A DNA stretch of 5,719 nucleotides from Streptomyces speibonae. Lineage in GTDB: Bacteria > Actinomycetota > Actinomycetes > Streptomycetales > Streptomycetaceae. The notes under the pieces were generated by a model that worked only from the letters and a program-made list of their open reading frames with translations, did no database searches and was not told where the DNA came from. Each line of letters begins with the position of its first letter. Within the stretch, counting starts at the first letter, position 1. Below, one piece after another: positions 1-4,999 of the stretch. A program made the position numbers and the translations under genes. Location: the NCBI GenBank assembly GCA_000715605.1, contig KL568532.1, forward strand, positions 112,757-118,475, given 5' to 3'.

Positions 1-1
1 A

Positions 2-130
2 GCCGGCGACATCATCGAAGCCGCCGACACCCTCGCTCCCACCCACCCCGAACTGGCCGAGTTCCTGCGGGTCTACGGCGCCGGCCGCACCGCCGACGCG
101 GTCACCCACTACCAGTCGCACCAGAACTGA
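2..130 (+). CDS. 3' end of an unrecognised protein gene (partial)
   Basis: An open frame enters from the left edge and stops at the TGA at 128-130. The visible 42 residues begin AGDIIEAADTLAPTHPELAE and end in THYQSHQN. Codon third positions are almost all G or C, as in a real Streptomyces gene. The segment looks like short amphipathic helices, with no membrane segment or catalytic motif visible. I do not recognise the family and too little is present to assign a function. A strong GC hairpin begins 6 bases after the stop, which supports this being a genuine gene end and separates it from the kinase gene downstream. It is unlikely to be in an operon with the kinase, since 179 bases and the hairpin lie between them. 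Confidence 0.75.
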   Translation, partial: AGDIIEAADTLAPTHPELAEFLRVYGAGRTADAVTHYQSHQN

Positions 131-135
131 TCTCC

Positions 136-169
136 CACCCGGCGGCCGAAGGGGGCCGGCCGCCGGGTG
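136..169 (+). terminator. GC-rich hairpin terminator after the upstream gene
   Basis: Positions 136-148 (CACCCGGCGGCCG) pair perfectly with 157-169 (CGGCCGCCGGGTG), a 13-bp stem with an 8-base loop, starting 6 bases after the stop codon at 130. There is no T-run after the stem, which is common for terminators in Streptomyces. The stem is symmetrical, so it could act in either direction, but only the plus-strand gene ends here. Confidence 0.75.
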
Positions 170-290
170 CACACGGGAAGGTCCGGGAGACCGAGCCGGC
201 GCGGAGCGGGCCGGGCACAGCCGAGAGACCAGAGGCGCGAGGGGAGTCGCATCACTCGTCGAGGGGGAGTGACAGGGGGACACCGCAGGG

Positions 291-297
291 GGAGGAG
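291..297 (+). promoter_or_regulatory. Shine-Dalgarno-like GGAGGAG for the kinase, unusually far from the ATG
   Basis: GGAGGAG lies 12 bases before the ATG at 310, longer than the usual 5-9. It is the best ribosome-binding match close to that start. The preceding stretch 250-297 is a purine-rich run on this strand with several GGGGGA-type blocks. No in-frame ATG, GTG or TTG nearer to it would give better spacing, so the ATG at 310 is kept. Confidence 0.45.
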
Positions 298-309
298 CGA
301 CGTACAGCC

Positions 310-2043
310 ATGGGTGAGGTCTTCGCCGGCCGGTACGAACTGGTCGATCCGATCGGACGCGGGGGCGTCGGCGCCGTCTGGCGCGCCTGGGACCACCGCC
401 GCCGCCGCTATGTGGCCGCCAAGGTCCTGCTCCAGAGCGACGCCCACTCCCTCCTGCGCTTCGTCCGCGAACAGGCACTGCGGATCGATCACCCCCACGT
501 CCTCGCCCCGACCAGCTGGGCCGCCGACGACGACCAGGTCCTGTTCACCATGGATCTGGTGGCCGGCGGCTCCCTGATCCACCTGATCGGCGACTACGGC
601 CCCCTGCCGCCGGCCTTCGTCTGCACCCTGCTGGACCAACTGCTGGCGGGGCTCGCCGCGGTGCACGCGGAAGACGTCGTCCACCGTGACATCAAGCCCG
701 CCAACGTGCTCCTGGAGGCCACCGGTACGGGCAGGCCCCGGCTGCGGCTGTCCGACTTCGGCATCGCGATGCGGCTGGGCGAACCCCGGCTGACGGAGAC
801 CAACCTGGTGGTGGGCACGCCGGGCTATCTCGCGCCGGAGCAGATGCTGGGCTCCGAACCGGACTTCCCCTCCGACCTGTTCGCCGTGGGCCTGGTGGCC
901 CTGTATCTGCTCGAGGGAGCCAAGCCGGACAGCAAGGCCCTCATCCAGCACTTCGTCGACCACGGGACACCCGGTCCTCCCCAGGGCATTCCCGAACCGC
1001 TGTGGCAGGTCGTCGCCACGCTGCTCCAGCCGGATCCGCTGGCGCGGTTCCGCACGGCAACCGGGGCGCGCAAGGCGCTCGCCGCGGCCGCGGAGCTGCT
1101 GCCGGAACCCGGCCCGGACGACGAACAGATCGAGATCTTCGACCAACTGGGCCCCCTGCCCCCGGGGTTCGCCGCCGACGGCCCTCTGAAGAGGGCCTCG
1201 GGGGTACGACGGGACGGCAGGGGCGCCACGGCGCCCGCAGGGCTCGATGCCGAGGAGGAACAGCGGCCCGCGGCCGGTGCTTCCGGCCCGGAGCCGGGCA
1301 CGCCGGACAGTCCGGGTGCTGCTCCGGGTGCTCCGGGTGCTCCGGGCGTGGAGGCCGGGCCGGCCGGGGGAGACGACGCCGCACCCGCACCGGAAGGCGC
1401 GGGCGTCACCGGAGACCCCGCGGGCCCGACCGGCCCCGTATCCGCGCCATCGGCCCCGGAAGCGGGCGCCGCCGCGGCCACCGGAACCGGAGCCGGTCCG
1501 GGCCCACTGGGTCTCGACCGCGGCACGGGCGGGAGCAGGGCCGGCGCCCCCGGCGATCCCCGCCGGAGCGACGCATCCCCCGCTGCGCCTGCCGGATCCT
1601 CCCCGCAGCCGACGAGCATGTCGGACACCGGCAGCTTCCACCTCCCGCCGCCCCGCGCCACGGTCACCCCCTCCCCCGTGCCCGGCCCCCCGCCTCCGAC
1701 CCACGGCCCCTGGACTCCTCAGCACCCGCAAGAGGCCGCACACGGCAGCCCGCACCAGCCGGCCCACCCCCATCCCGTCGTCTCGCCCCACGACCCCACT
1801 CATCCGCTGCGCTCCCCATTGCCACGGCCGACCGCGCCGCCCGACGTCTCCACTGCTGAATACACCGCCCAAGGCCCGCGGGTTCCGCCTTCCGGCGGGG
1901 CGATCGCGCAGCACGGCACGCCCGCCCGGTCCCACCGTCGGCGCAGCCGTCGGCCCGGCCCTCCGGCCAAGGTGACCGTCCCGGTCCTGCTCCTGGCCCT
2001 GGCCTGCTACGCCGTGGGGTTCTGGGCGCTCACCCGCATCTGA
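310..2043 (+). CDS. Membrane-tethered serine/threonine protein kinase (Hanks type)
   Basis: This 577-residue protein is a eukaryotic-like kinase that should phosphorylate Ser/Thr on cytoplasmic protein targets. All core motifs are visible: glycine loop GRGGVG (16-21), VAAK with catalytic Lys38, helix-C Glu54, catalytic loop HRDIKPAN (125-132, Asp127), DFG (149-151), activation-loop threonines 162, 164 and 170, APE (175-177), Asp189 of helix F, and Arg246 in the last subdomain. The catalytic domain ends near residue 260. Residues 280-550 are a low-complexity Pro/Ala/Gly-rich linker, with a His/Pro-rich part around 478-500 and a basic patch (HRRRSRR) before the membrane. One hydrophobic helix, about 555-574, ends the protein with only a few residues after it. 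It therefore has no extracellular sensor such as PASTA repeats, unlike PknB-type kinases. The ATG start puts the kinase domain at residue 9, as is usual. It converges on the next gene with an 11-base gap. Kinase assignment is firm; substrate and signal are unknown. Confidence 0.95.
   Translation: MGEVFAGRYELVDPIGRGGVGAVWRAWDHRRRRYVAAKVLLQSDAHSLLRFVREQALRIDHPHVLAPTSWAADDDQVLFTMDLVAGGSLIHLIGDYGPLPPAFVCTLLDQLLAGLAAVHAEDVVHRDIKPANVLLEATGTGRPRLRLSDFGIAMRLGEPRLTETNLVVGTPGYLAPEQMLGSEPDFPSDLFAVGLVALYLLEGAKPDSKALIQHFVDHGTPGPPQGIPEPLWQVVATLLQPDPLARFRTATGARKALAAAAELLPEPGPDDEQIEIFDQLGPLPPGFAADGPLKRASGVRRDGRGATAPAGLDAEEEQRPAAGASGPEPGTPDSPGAAPGAPGAPGVEAGPAGGDDAAPAPEGAGVTGDPAGPTGPVSAPSAPEAGAAAATGTGAGPGPLGLDRGTGGSRAGAPGDPRRSDASPAAPAGSSPQPTSMSDTGSFHLPPPRATVTPSPVPGPPPPTHGPWTPQHPQEAAHGSPHQPAHPHPVVSPHDPTHPLRSPLPRPTAPPDVSTAEYTAQGPRVPPSGGAIAQHGTPARSHRRRSRRPGPPAKVTVPVLLLALACYAVGFWALTRI
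1311..1347 (+). repeat. 9-base tandem repeat encoding Ala-Pro-Gly in the kinase linker
   Basis: The unit GCTCCGGGT occurs three times in tandem at 1321-1329, 1330-1338 and 1339-1347 (last base changed to C), preceded by a partial copy at 1311-1320. It encodes repeated Ala-Pro-Gly. The unit keeps frame, so gain or loss of copies by slippage would only change linker length. Confidence 0.8.
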
Positions 2044-2054
2044 TCGGCCGCCGC

Positions 2055-3374
2055 CTACGGACGGGCCCGCCGCCGGGCCACCAGGGTCCAGACGCCGAGC
2101 CCCACCAGCAGTGCGCTGCCGGTGCCGATGCCGCCCGCCGCGAGCGCGCGGTACGCGGCGTCGTCATCCGGCGTTCCGCCTCCCTGGGCGGCCGTCTCCC
2201 GGTCCTCCCCCGTGACCGTGAAGACGTCCGAAGGCACCGGTCGCCCCGCGTAGCCGGGCCCGTCCTGTGCCTCACCGCTCAGCCGGATCCGCAGCGTCAG
2301 CGGAACGGGCCCGTCGCCGAAGTCGTCCGCGACCTCCGGCGAGAGGTGGGCGACGAGGTAGTGGAATCCGGCGAACCGCATCGCCGCGACCTGTCCGCCT
2401 GCGGCATGGCGGTTGACGTGCGCCACCGGCGGCAGGGGCGCCAGGCTCCTCGACTTCTGGCCGCCGTCGTAGCCGACGCCCACGTCCTCGACATGGCCCC
2501 GGACCGGGTTGTAGAGGTCCAGGTCCAGTGCGGCGGCGACATAGCCGCCGCCGGCCGAGCTCGAACTGCCCAGTTCGGCGGTGGCGTGGAGCTGCTGCCC
2601 CCAGTCCACGGGGACCTTGTAGAAGAGGGTCTGGCCGGGACGTATGTCGTCCCGCCACACTCCCTGGCCGATGGAGGTGGCATCGGCGAAGCCCGCACCG
2701 CCCGGCCGCCTTTCCGGATCGCCCGTGGCAGGGCGGGGGGAGGCGGAGTTCCACTCCTTGGGCGCCTCGGTGGGACCGGGCTCCTCCAGCGCCGGCTCCG
2801 ACACCGTGATGAGCTCGATGTCCCAGGGGGTGGGGGAGGAGTTCTTCCCGTCCGGGTCGGTCCGTGCGACGGTCACGTAGTACGTACCGGCGTCCCTGCA
2901 CAGTGGTCTCCTGGGCGAGATCTCCCGCCCGGCCCACGCGGCGACCGGATGCGGGCTGCCGCCGGCGCCGAAGGTCGCCGTACCGGAGTCGCAGGACCGG
3001 CCGTCGCCGTCCTGCACGGAGATTCTGACGCCGTCGATGACGGAGGTGTCACGGCCGGCGGGCGGAGCGGCCGTGGCGGAGACGTAGGTGTTCGTGGTGC
3101 TGTCGAGTTCGAGGCGGTAGTGGACCTTGCCGGAGGCCGGCAGGGTGCTCCGGTAGATCCGGCCGGGCACCAGTTCGGCGGCGTCCGCGGTGCTCGCGGC
3201 CCCCTCGATCCTCCGGGCGTCCTCGGCGAAGGCGTAACCCCCGGCGGCCTCGGCGCCGGACGCCGCCTGCGCCGCCGGAACACCGCCCAGCCCCAGGACG
3301 ACCGCCACCCCCACACACCCGGCGGCCGGACGCCTCCCGGCCCGCCGCCGCGCCGTCCACTGCCGTCCCCTCAC
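2055..3374 (-). CDS. Exported, C-terminally anchored surface protein with two PPC-like regions; function unknown
   Basis: The chosen GTG at 3374 has GAGGGG six bases upstream and gives 439 residues with a normal signal peptide: arginine-rich start, hydrophobic core about 20-31, then PAAQA with likely cleavage after Ala37. In-frame ATGs at 3419 and 3464 are possible but would put 31-46 residues before the hydrophobic core and have weaker ribosome sites. Two segments look like bacterial PPC-type beta-sandwiches. The first, about 66-192, has GRIYRSTL, a dyad YRLELDS, RISVQDGDG and CRDAGTYYVTVART, with Cys128 and Cys159 as a possible disulfide. The second, about 240-367, has PGQTLFYKVPVDWGQQL, ALDLDLYNP and HYLVAHLSPE. 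A Pro/Glu-rich hinge (193-225) joins them. A transmembrane helix (about 412-433) followed by RRRARP fixes a type I topology, with most of the protein outside. I see no protease or other catalytic motif. Topology is well supported; the fold assignment is pattern-based and the role unknown. Confidence 0.85.
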   Translation of the reverse strand: MRGRQWTARRRAGRRPAAGCVGVAVVLGLGGVPAAQAASGAEAAGGYAFAEDARRIEGAASTADAAELVPGRIYRSTLPASGKVHYRLELDSTTNTYVSATAAPPAGRDTSVIDGVRISVQDGDGRSCDSGTATFGAGGSPHPVAAWAGREISPRRPLCRDAGTYYVTVARTDPDGKNSSPTPWDIELITVSEPALEEPGPTEAPKEWNSASPRPATGDPERRPGGAGFADATSIGQGVWRDDIRPGQTLFYKVPVDWGQQLHATAELGSSSSAGGGYVAAALDLDLYNPVRGHVEDVGVGYDGGQKSRSLAPLPPVAHVNRHAAGGQVAAMRFAGFHYLVAHLSPEVADDFGDGPVPLTLRIRLSGEAQDGPGYAGRPVPSDVFTVTGEDRETAAQGGGTPDDDAAYRALAAGGIGTGSALLVGLGVWTLVARRRARP

Positions 3375-3417
3375 GCGCCACCCCTCGTCGCTGCCCGGAC
3401 GTCGCACCGTGCCGCCC

Positions 3418-3448
3418 ATCCTGCCCCGTGGACGAGCCCGGTCCACAA
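3418..3448 (-). promoter_or_regulatory. Weak candidate promoter for the surface-protein gene
   Basis: On the minus strand a TTGTGG box (3443-3448) and a CAGGAT box (3418-3423) are separated by 19 bases, a loose match to a housekeeping promoter. Transcription would start near 3411, giving a leader of roughly 35 bases before the GTG at 3374 and excluding the upstream ATG at 3419. The spacer is longer than ideal, so this is tentative. Confidence 0.3.
3428..3446. promoter_or_regulatory. Inverted repeat GTGGAC-N7-GTCCAC, operator-like
   Basis: GTGGAC at 3428-3433 and GTCCAC at 3441-3446 form a perfect 6-bp inverted repeat with a 7-base spacer (19 bp in all). It lies inside the candidate promoter of the surface-protein gene, overlapping the -35 side. 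A dimeric regulator could bind here. The alternative is a small RNA hairpin just after the DLW-39 terminator. No regulator is identifiable. Confidence 0.35.
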
Positions 3449-3461
3449 GGCCCCGCGCACA

Positions 3462-3491
3462 CAAAACCCCGACCGCGAGGGCGGCCGGGGT
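3462..3491 (-). terminator. Rho-independent terminator of the DLW-39 type gene
   Basis: Positions 3466-3476 (ACCCCGACCGC) pair with 3481-3491 (GCGGCCGGGGT) with one A/C mismatch and a 4-base loop. Reading on the minus strand the stem is followed by TTTTGTGTG, a T-rich tail. It starts 24 bases after the stop codon of the small gene at 3516, so it ends that transcript and separates it from the surface-protein gene. Confidence 0.8.
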
Positions 3492-3515
3492 CTGTTCAGC
3501 GTCGGATATCGGTAC

Positions 3516-3644
3516 TCACGAACCCGTGGGCACGGAGTCAGTCGCCTCCGTCCACAGATCCTGCTCGGCGCGATCCGCCTGGATCTGGCGGTACACGAGG
3601 AGCCCGCCGATGGCGGCCAGTGCGACCAGGAGAAGCTTCTTCAC
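3516..3644 (-). CDS. DLW-39 family micro-protein, single-pass membrane peptide
   Basis: This is a 42-residue peptide starting at GTG (read as Met): MKKLLLVALAAIGG, then LLVYRQIQADRAEQDLW and a short Thr/Ser tail. A hydrophobic helix spans about residues 4-18, after two lysines. The rest is a charged helix carrying the Asp-Leu-Trp motif at 29-31 that names the actinobacterial DLW-39 family, whose members are about 39 residues long. It is probably an inner-membrane peptide with the C-terminal helix on one face of the membrane; the family has no established function as far as I know. The start is supported by GAGG seven bases before the GTG and by the match to family length. A -10-like TATAGT lies 46 bases upstream and a terminator follows. 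An in-frame ATG with a very strong ribosome site lies 201 bases upstream (3845), so a 109-residue form cannot be fully excluded. Confidence 0.85.
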   Translation of the reverse strand: MKKLLLVALAAIGGLLVYRQIQADRAEQDLWTEATDSVPTGS

Positions 3645-3689
3645 CGCGCGACCTCGTCTTTCGTTGACGTAGGGGACCTCTGGCGCCCG

Positions 3690-3695
3690 ACTATA
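3690..3695 (-). promoter_or_regulatory. -10-like TATAGT upstream of the DLW-39 type gene
   Basis: TATAGT on the minus strand closely matches the housekeeping -10 consensus. It would start transcription near 3683, with a 5' leader of about 40 bases before the GTG at 3644. No good TTGAC-like -35 stands 16-18 bases upstream. Instead the palindrome ACCGATCGGT (3709-3718) covers that zone, which could mean activator dependence or repression. Confidence 0.45.
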
Positions 3696-3708
3696 CACAC
3701 CGGTCGAT

Positions 3709-3718
3709 ACCGATCGGT
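3709..3718. promoter_or_regulatory. Perfect palindrome ACCGATCGGT in the -35 zone
   Basis: A 10-bp perfect palindrome lies 13 bases upstream of the TATAGT box of the DLW-39 type gene. Its core CCGATCGG recurs at 3781-3788, 71 bases away. The placement suits an operator, but the same octamer also occurs inside the kinase coding sequence at 349-356, so chance is a real possibility. Confidence 0.3.
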
Positions 3719-3850
3719 GACCTGCGTCGAGGCCTTGAACCGCCCTTGGGACGGGCGCGTTGGAAGCGGAGTACGGCGATCCGATCGGAAGGTGATCACA
3801 CCTCCACGCACGGTCGCTTCGACCCTTTCCCTCCCGTCCAGGCATCTTTT

Positions 3851-3860
3851 CCACCTCCTT
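3851..3860 (-). promoter_or_regulatory. Near-perfect Shine-Dalgarno AAGGAGGTGG before an in-frame ATG
   Basis: On the minus strand AAGGAGGTGG is followed by AAAAG and ATG (3845-3843). The match to the 16S rRNA 3' end is nearly complete and the GGAGG-to-ATG distance of 8 bases is ideal. The ATG is in frame with the DLW-39 type gene, 67 codons upstream, with no stop between. It is the strongest ribosome-site match I noticed in the window, yet no conserved gene starts here. Confidence 0.5.
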
Positions 3861-3983
3861 GACTCCATCCGGGTGGTGTTCATCTGAACATCCACGCGCC
3901 ACGGGCGTCGGTCCACCACTTCGCGACCCTCATACACATCATGAGGAAAGTACGCAAATCGCCCAACCCGAAAGTGAGGGGCC

Positions 3984-4355
3984 ATGGCCCGGAACAAGGT
4001 CATGAAGCTGTGGAACGCCGTCGTCACCGCCTTCCTCGCGCTCTGCACAGCGCTCGGACTCATCACCACGACCGCCTCCGCGGCCGTACCGCAGCCCGAG
4101 AAGACGCGCAACAGCGACAGCACGCCCAAGACCTCGGCACCGGCCGCACCCCTGTGGTCCTGGTCACTGATCAGGGCCCTGCCCCCCACGATGAAGCAGC
4201 GCATCCACGCCGAGGCCCACGGCAAGGCCCCCAGCTGCCGCCACCGTCCCCTCTCGGACACCGCGGAGGAGTCCGGCCCGGCCGAGTGCTCCGACGACAC
4301 GGCGCCGGTCCCCCTGCCGGAACCCGTCACCGGACTCATCCCGCTCCAGCGCTGA
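3984..4355 (+). CDS. Small exported protein of unknown function (possibly DUF6344 type)
   Basis: This 123-residue protein starts at ATG with GTGAGGGG directly upstream. Residues 1-33 form a signal peptide: basic start MARNKVMK, hydrophobic stretch about 12-28, then TTTASA with likely cleavage after Ala33. A second in-frame Met7 could also serve as start but lacks a comparable ribosome site. The mature part is about 90 residues, begins AVPQPEK, has a Ser/Thr/Pro-rich stretch (40-55), then a likely conserved core WSWSLIRALPPTMKQRIHAE (58-77), and two cysteines (Cys85 and Cys102) that could form a disulfide outside the cell. There is no lipobox, sortase signal or second membrane segment, so it should be released or cell-wall associated. 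The pattern recalls a small Streptomyces family I tentatively link to DUF6344; that name is from memory and unsure. It reads alone and ends at a strong terminator shared with the opposing gene. Confidence 0.8.
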   Translation: MARNKVMKLWNAVVTAFLALCTALGLITTTASAAVPQPEKTRNSDSTPKTSAPAAPLWSWSLIRALPPTMKQRIHAEAHGKAPSCRHRPLSDTAEESGPAECSDDTAPVPLPEPVTGLIPLQR

Positions 4356-4436
4356 CCCTCCGCAGCACCAGAACCCCTTCGTGCCGTCGCTGCCCCCCGA
4401 GTCCTGGCGAACTTGCGTACAGCACCACGGCACGAC

Positions 4437-4469
4437 AAAGGCCCCCGTCGACATCCGACGGGGGCCTTT
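4437..4469. terminator. Bidirectional Rho-independent terminator
   Basis: AAAGGCCCCCGTCG (4437-4450) pairs perfectly with CGACGGGGGCCTTT (4456-4469), a 14-bp stem with a 5-base loop. A-run and T-run sit at the two ends, so it should work on both strands. It lies between the convergent genes ending at 4355 (plus) and 4509 (minus) and serves both. Confidence 0.9.
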
Positions 4470-4508
4470 CCCTGCGTGATCCTTCCATCGAACCCAGGGC
4501 CGGCCGGA

Positions 4509-4889
4509 TCAAAGGCTGCTCTTGAGCTTCGCAGTCCGTGGGTACTTCGTCCCGTTGATCTCAGGGATCCAGTCCGGGGTGTTCGCGAGAGCCACGTCGA
4601 CGATCTCCTGAGGAGTGACAACGCCGTACGCCGCTCCTTCAGCGCCCGCCGGCTTGGTTGCCTCGGAGACGTGCTGGGAAGACTCGGCACCGTCGCTCTT
4701 GCGGATGACGGGACCCCAGACCTGCACAAAGCTGATCTGCCAACCGCCGTCCAGGTAGATCCAGTGGACCGTCGCCTTCTTGATACGCGCGGTCCTCTGC
4801 TTCACCTGCATGGAGAAGTCCTCGATCAGCAGGGTCGTGTACGCCTTCACCAGAACCTGGGTCGTCGTCCCGTCGGCCGTTATCCGCAC
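4509..4889 (-). CDS. Unrecognised 126-residue protein of atypical base composition
   Basis: The gene starts at GTG 4889 with GGAGGGG six bases upstream. The product has alternating hydrophobic and charged residues suggesting beta strands (TTTQVLVKAY, then IKKATVHWIYLDGGWQIS, then FVQVWGPV, residues 8-61), followed by a polar Ala/Gly/Glu stretch (65-88) and a C-terminal part with VTPQEIVDVALANTPDWIPE (91-110). There is no signal peptide, membrane segment or catalytic motif that I can name, and I do not recognise the family. By hand count 4501-4920 is about 63% GC, against about 73% in a kinase sample (601-780), which suggests a different origin. It lies on the 3' side of the tRNA-Ile gene, reading away from it, and ends at the shared terminator. 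Ten or more sensible codons run in frame upstream of the GTG (YVDGAPEGIL) back to a TAG near 4926-4928, so it may be the surviving 3' part of a longer gene. Confidence 0.75.
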   Translation of the reverse strand: MRITADGTTTQVLVKAYTTLLIEDFSMQVKQRTARIKKATVHWIYLDGGWQISFVQVWGPVIRKSDGAESSQHVSEATKPAGAEGAAYGVVTPQEIVDVALANTPDWIPEINGTKYPRTAKLKSSL

Positions 4890-4922
4890 GAGAATCCCCT
4901 CCGGCGCTCCGTCAACGTACGA

Positions 4923-4928
4923 ACCCTA
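4923..4928 (-). promoter_or_regulatory. -10-like TAGGGT upstream of the unrecognised gene
   Basis: TAGGGT on the minus strand fits the TAGRRT type of Streptomyces -10 box and lies about 33 bases before the GTG at 4889. I see no good -35 partner 16-18 bases upstream. It would allow the gene to be transcribed separately from tRNA-Ile, but the evidence is one hexamer. Confidence 0.25.
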
Positions 4929-4999
4929 CAAGTCGACGCGGTGTACCAGCCGACCGTCGGACCAACGCGGACCGACACGTCACGCGCACCCCAAAGCGA

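Larger units (their letters stand above)
3645..3983. other. Divergent intergenic region, 339 bases, with several palindromes
   Basis: This is the gap between the divergently read DLW-39 type gene and the small exported-protein gene. I support no conserved gene inside it. It holds a -10-like box for the minus gene, two CCGATCGG palindromes (3710-3717 and 3781-3788), a small hairpin (3741-3745 with 3753-3757), a strong minus-strand ribosome-site and ATG pair (3860-3843), a TTGACT (3859-3864) with no convincing partner box, GTTCA-TC-TGAAC (3878-3889) and CCTCAT-N7-ATGAGG (3928-3946). No tRNA T-loop or anticodon arm is present. Confidence 0.6.

Noticed and set aside
1311..1347. GCTCCGGGT tandem repeats as a mobile or CRISPR-like repeat
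   Set aside because: The units are 9 bases, in frame, without spacers, and encode Ala-Pro-Gly within a low-complexity linker.
109..1935. A 608-codon open frame antisense to the kinase
   Set aside because: The product is Arg/Gly-rich nonsense with no domain, and the plus-strand kinase has all its catalytic motifs. Long antisense frames are a normal effect of high third-position GC.
3375..3464. N-terminal extension of the surface protein from ATG 3419 or ATG 3464
   Set aside because: Both leave 31 or more residues before the signal-peptide core, their ribosome sites are weaker than GAGGGG before GTG 3374, and 3419 overlaps the candidate -10 box.
2346..3887. A 513-codon plus-strand open frame covering the surface-protein gene and the DLW-39 type gene
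   Set aside because: It runs through two well-supported minus-strand genes and a terminator, and its product is low-complexity with no recognisable domain.
4484..4497. ATCGAACCCAGG, resembling the T-arm end of a tRNA and so a possible attachment-site copy
   Set aside because: It does not match the tRNA-Ile 3' end (AGGATTTGAACCTG on the plus strand) over more than a few bases, and no acceptor-stem sequence adjoins it.
3641..4729. A 362-codon minus-strand open frame through the intergenic region, the exported-protein gene and the terminator
   Set aside because: It crosses a perfect 14-bp terminator and a signal-peptide gene on the other strand, and the product is Arg/Ser-rich without domains.
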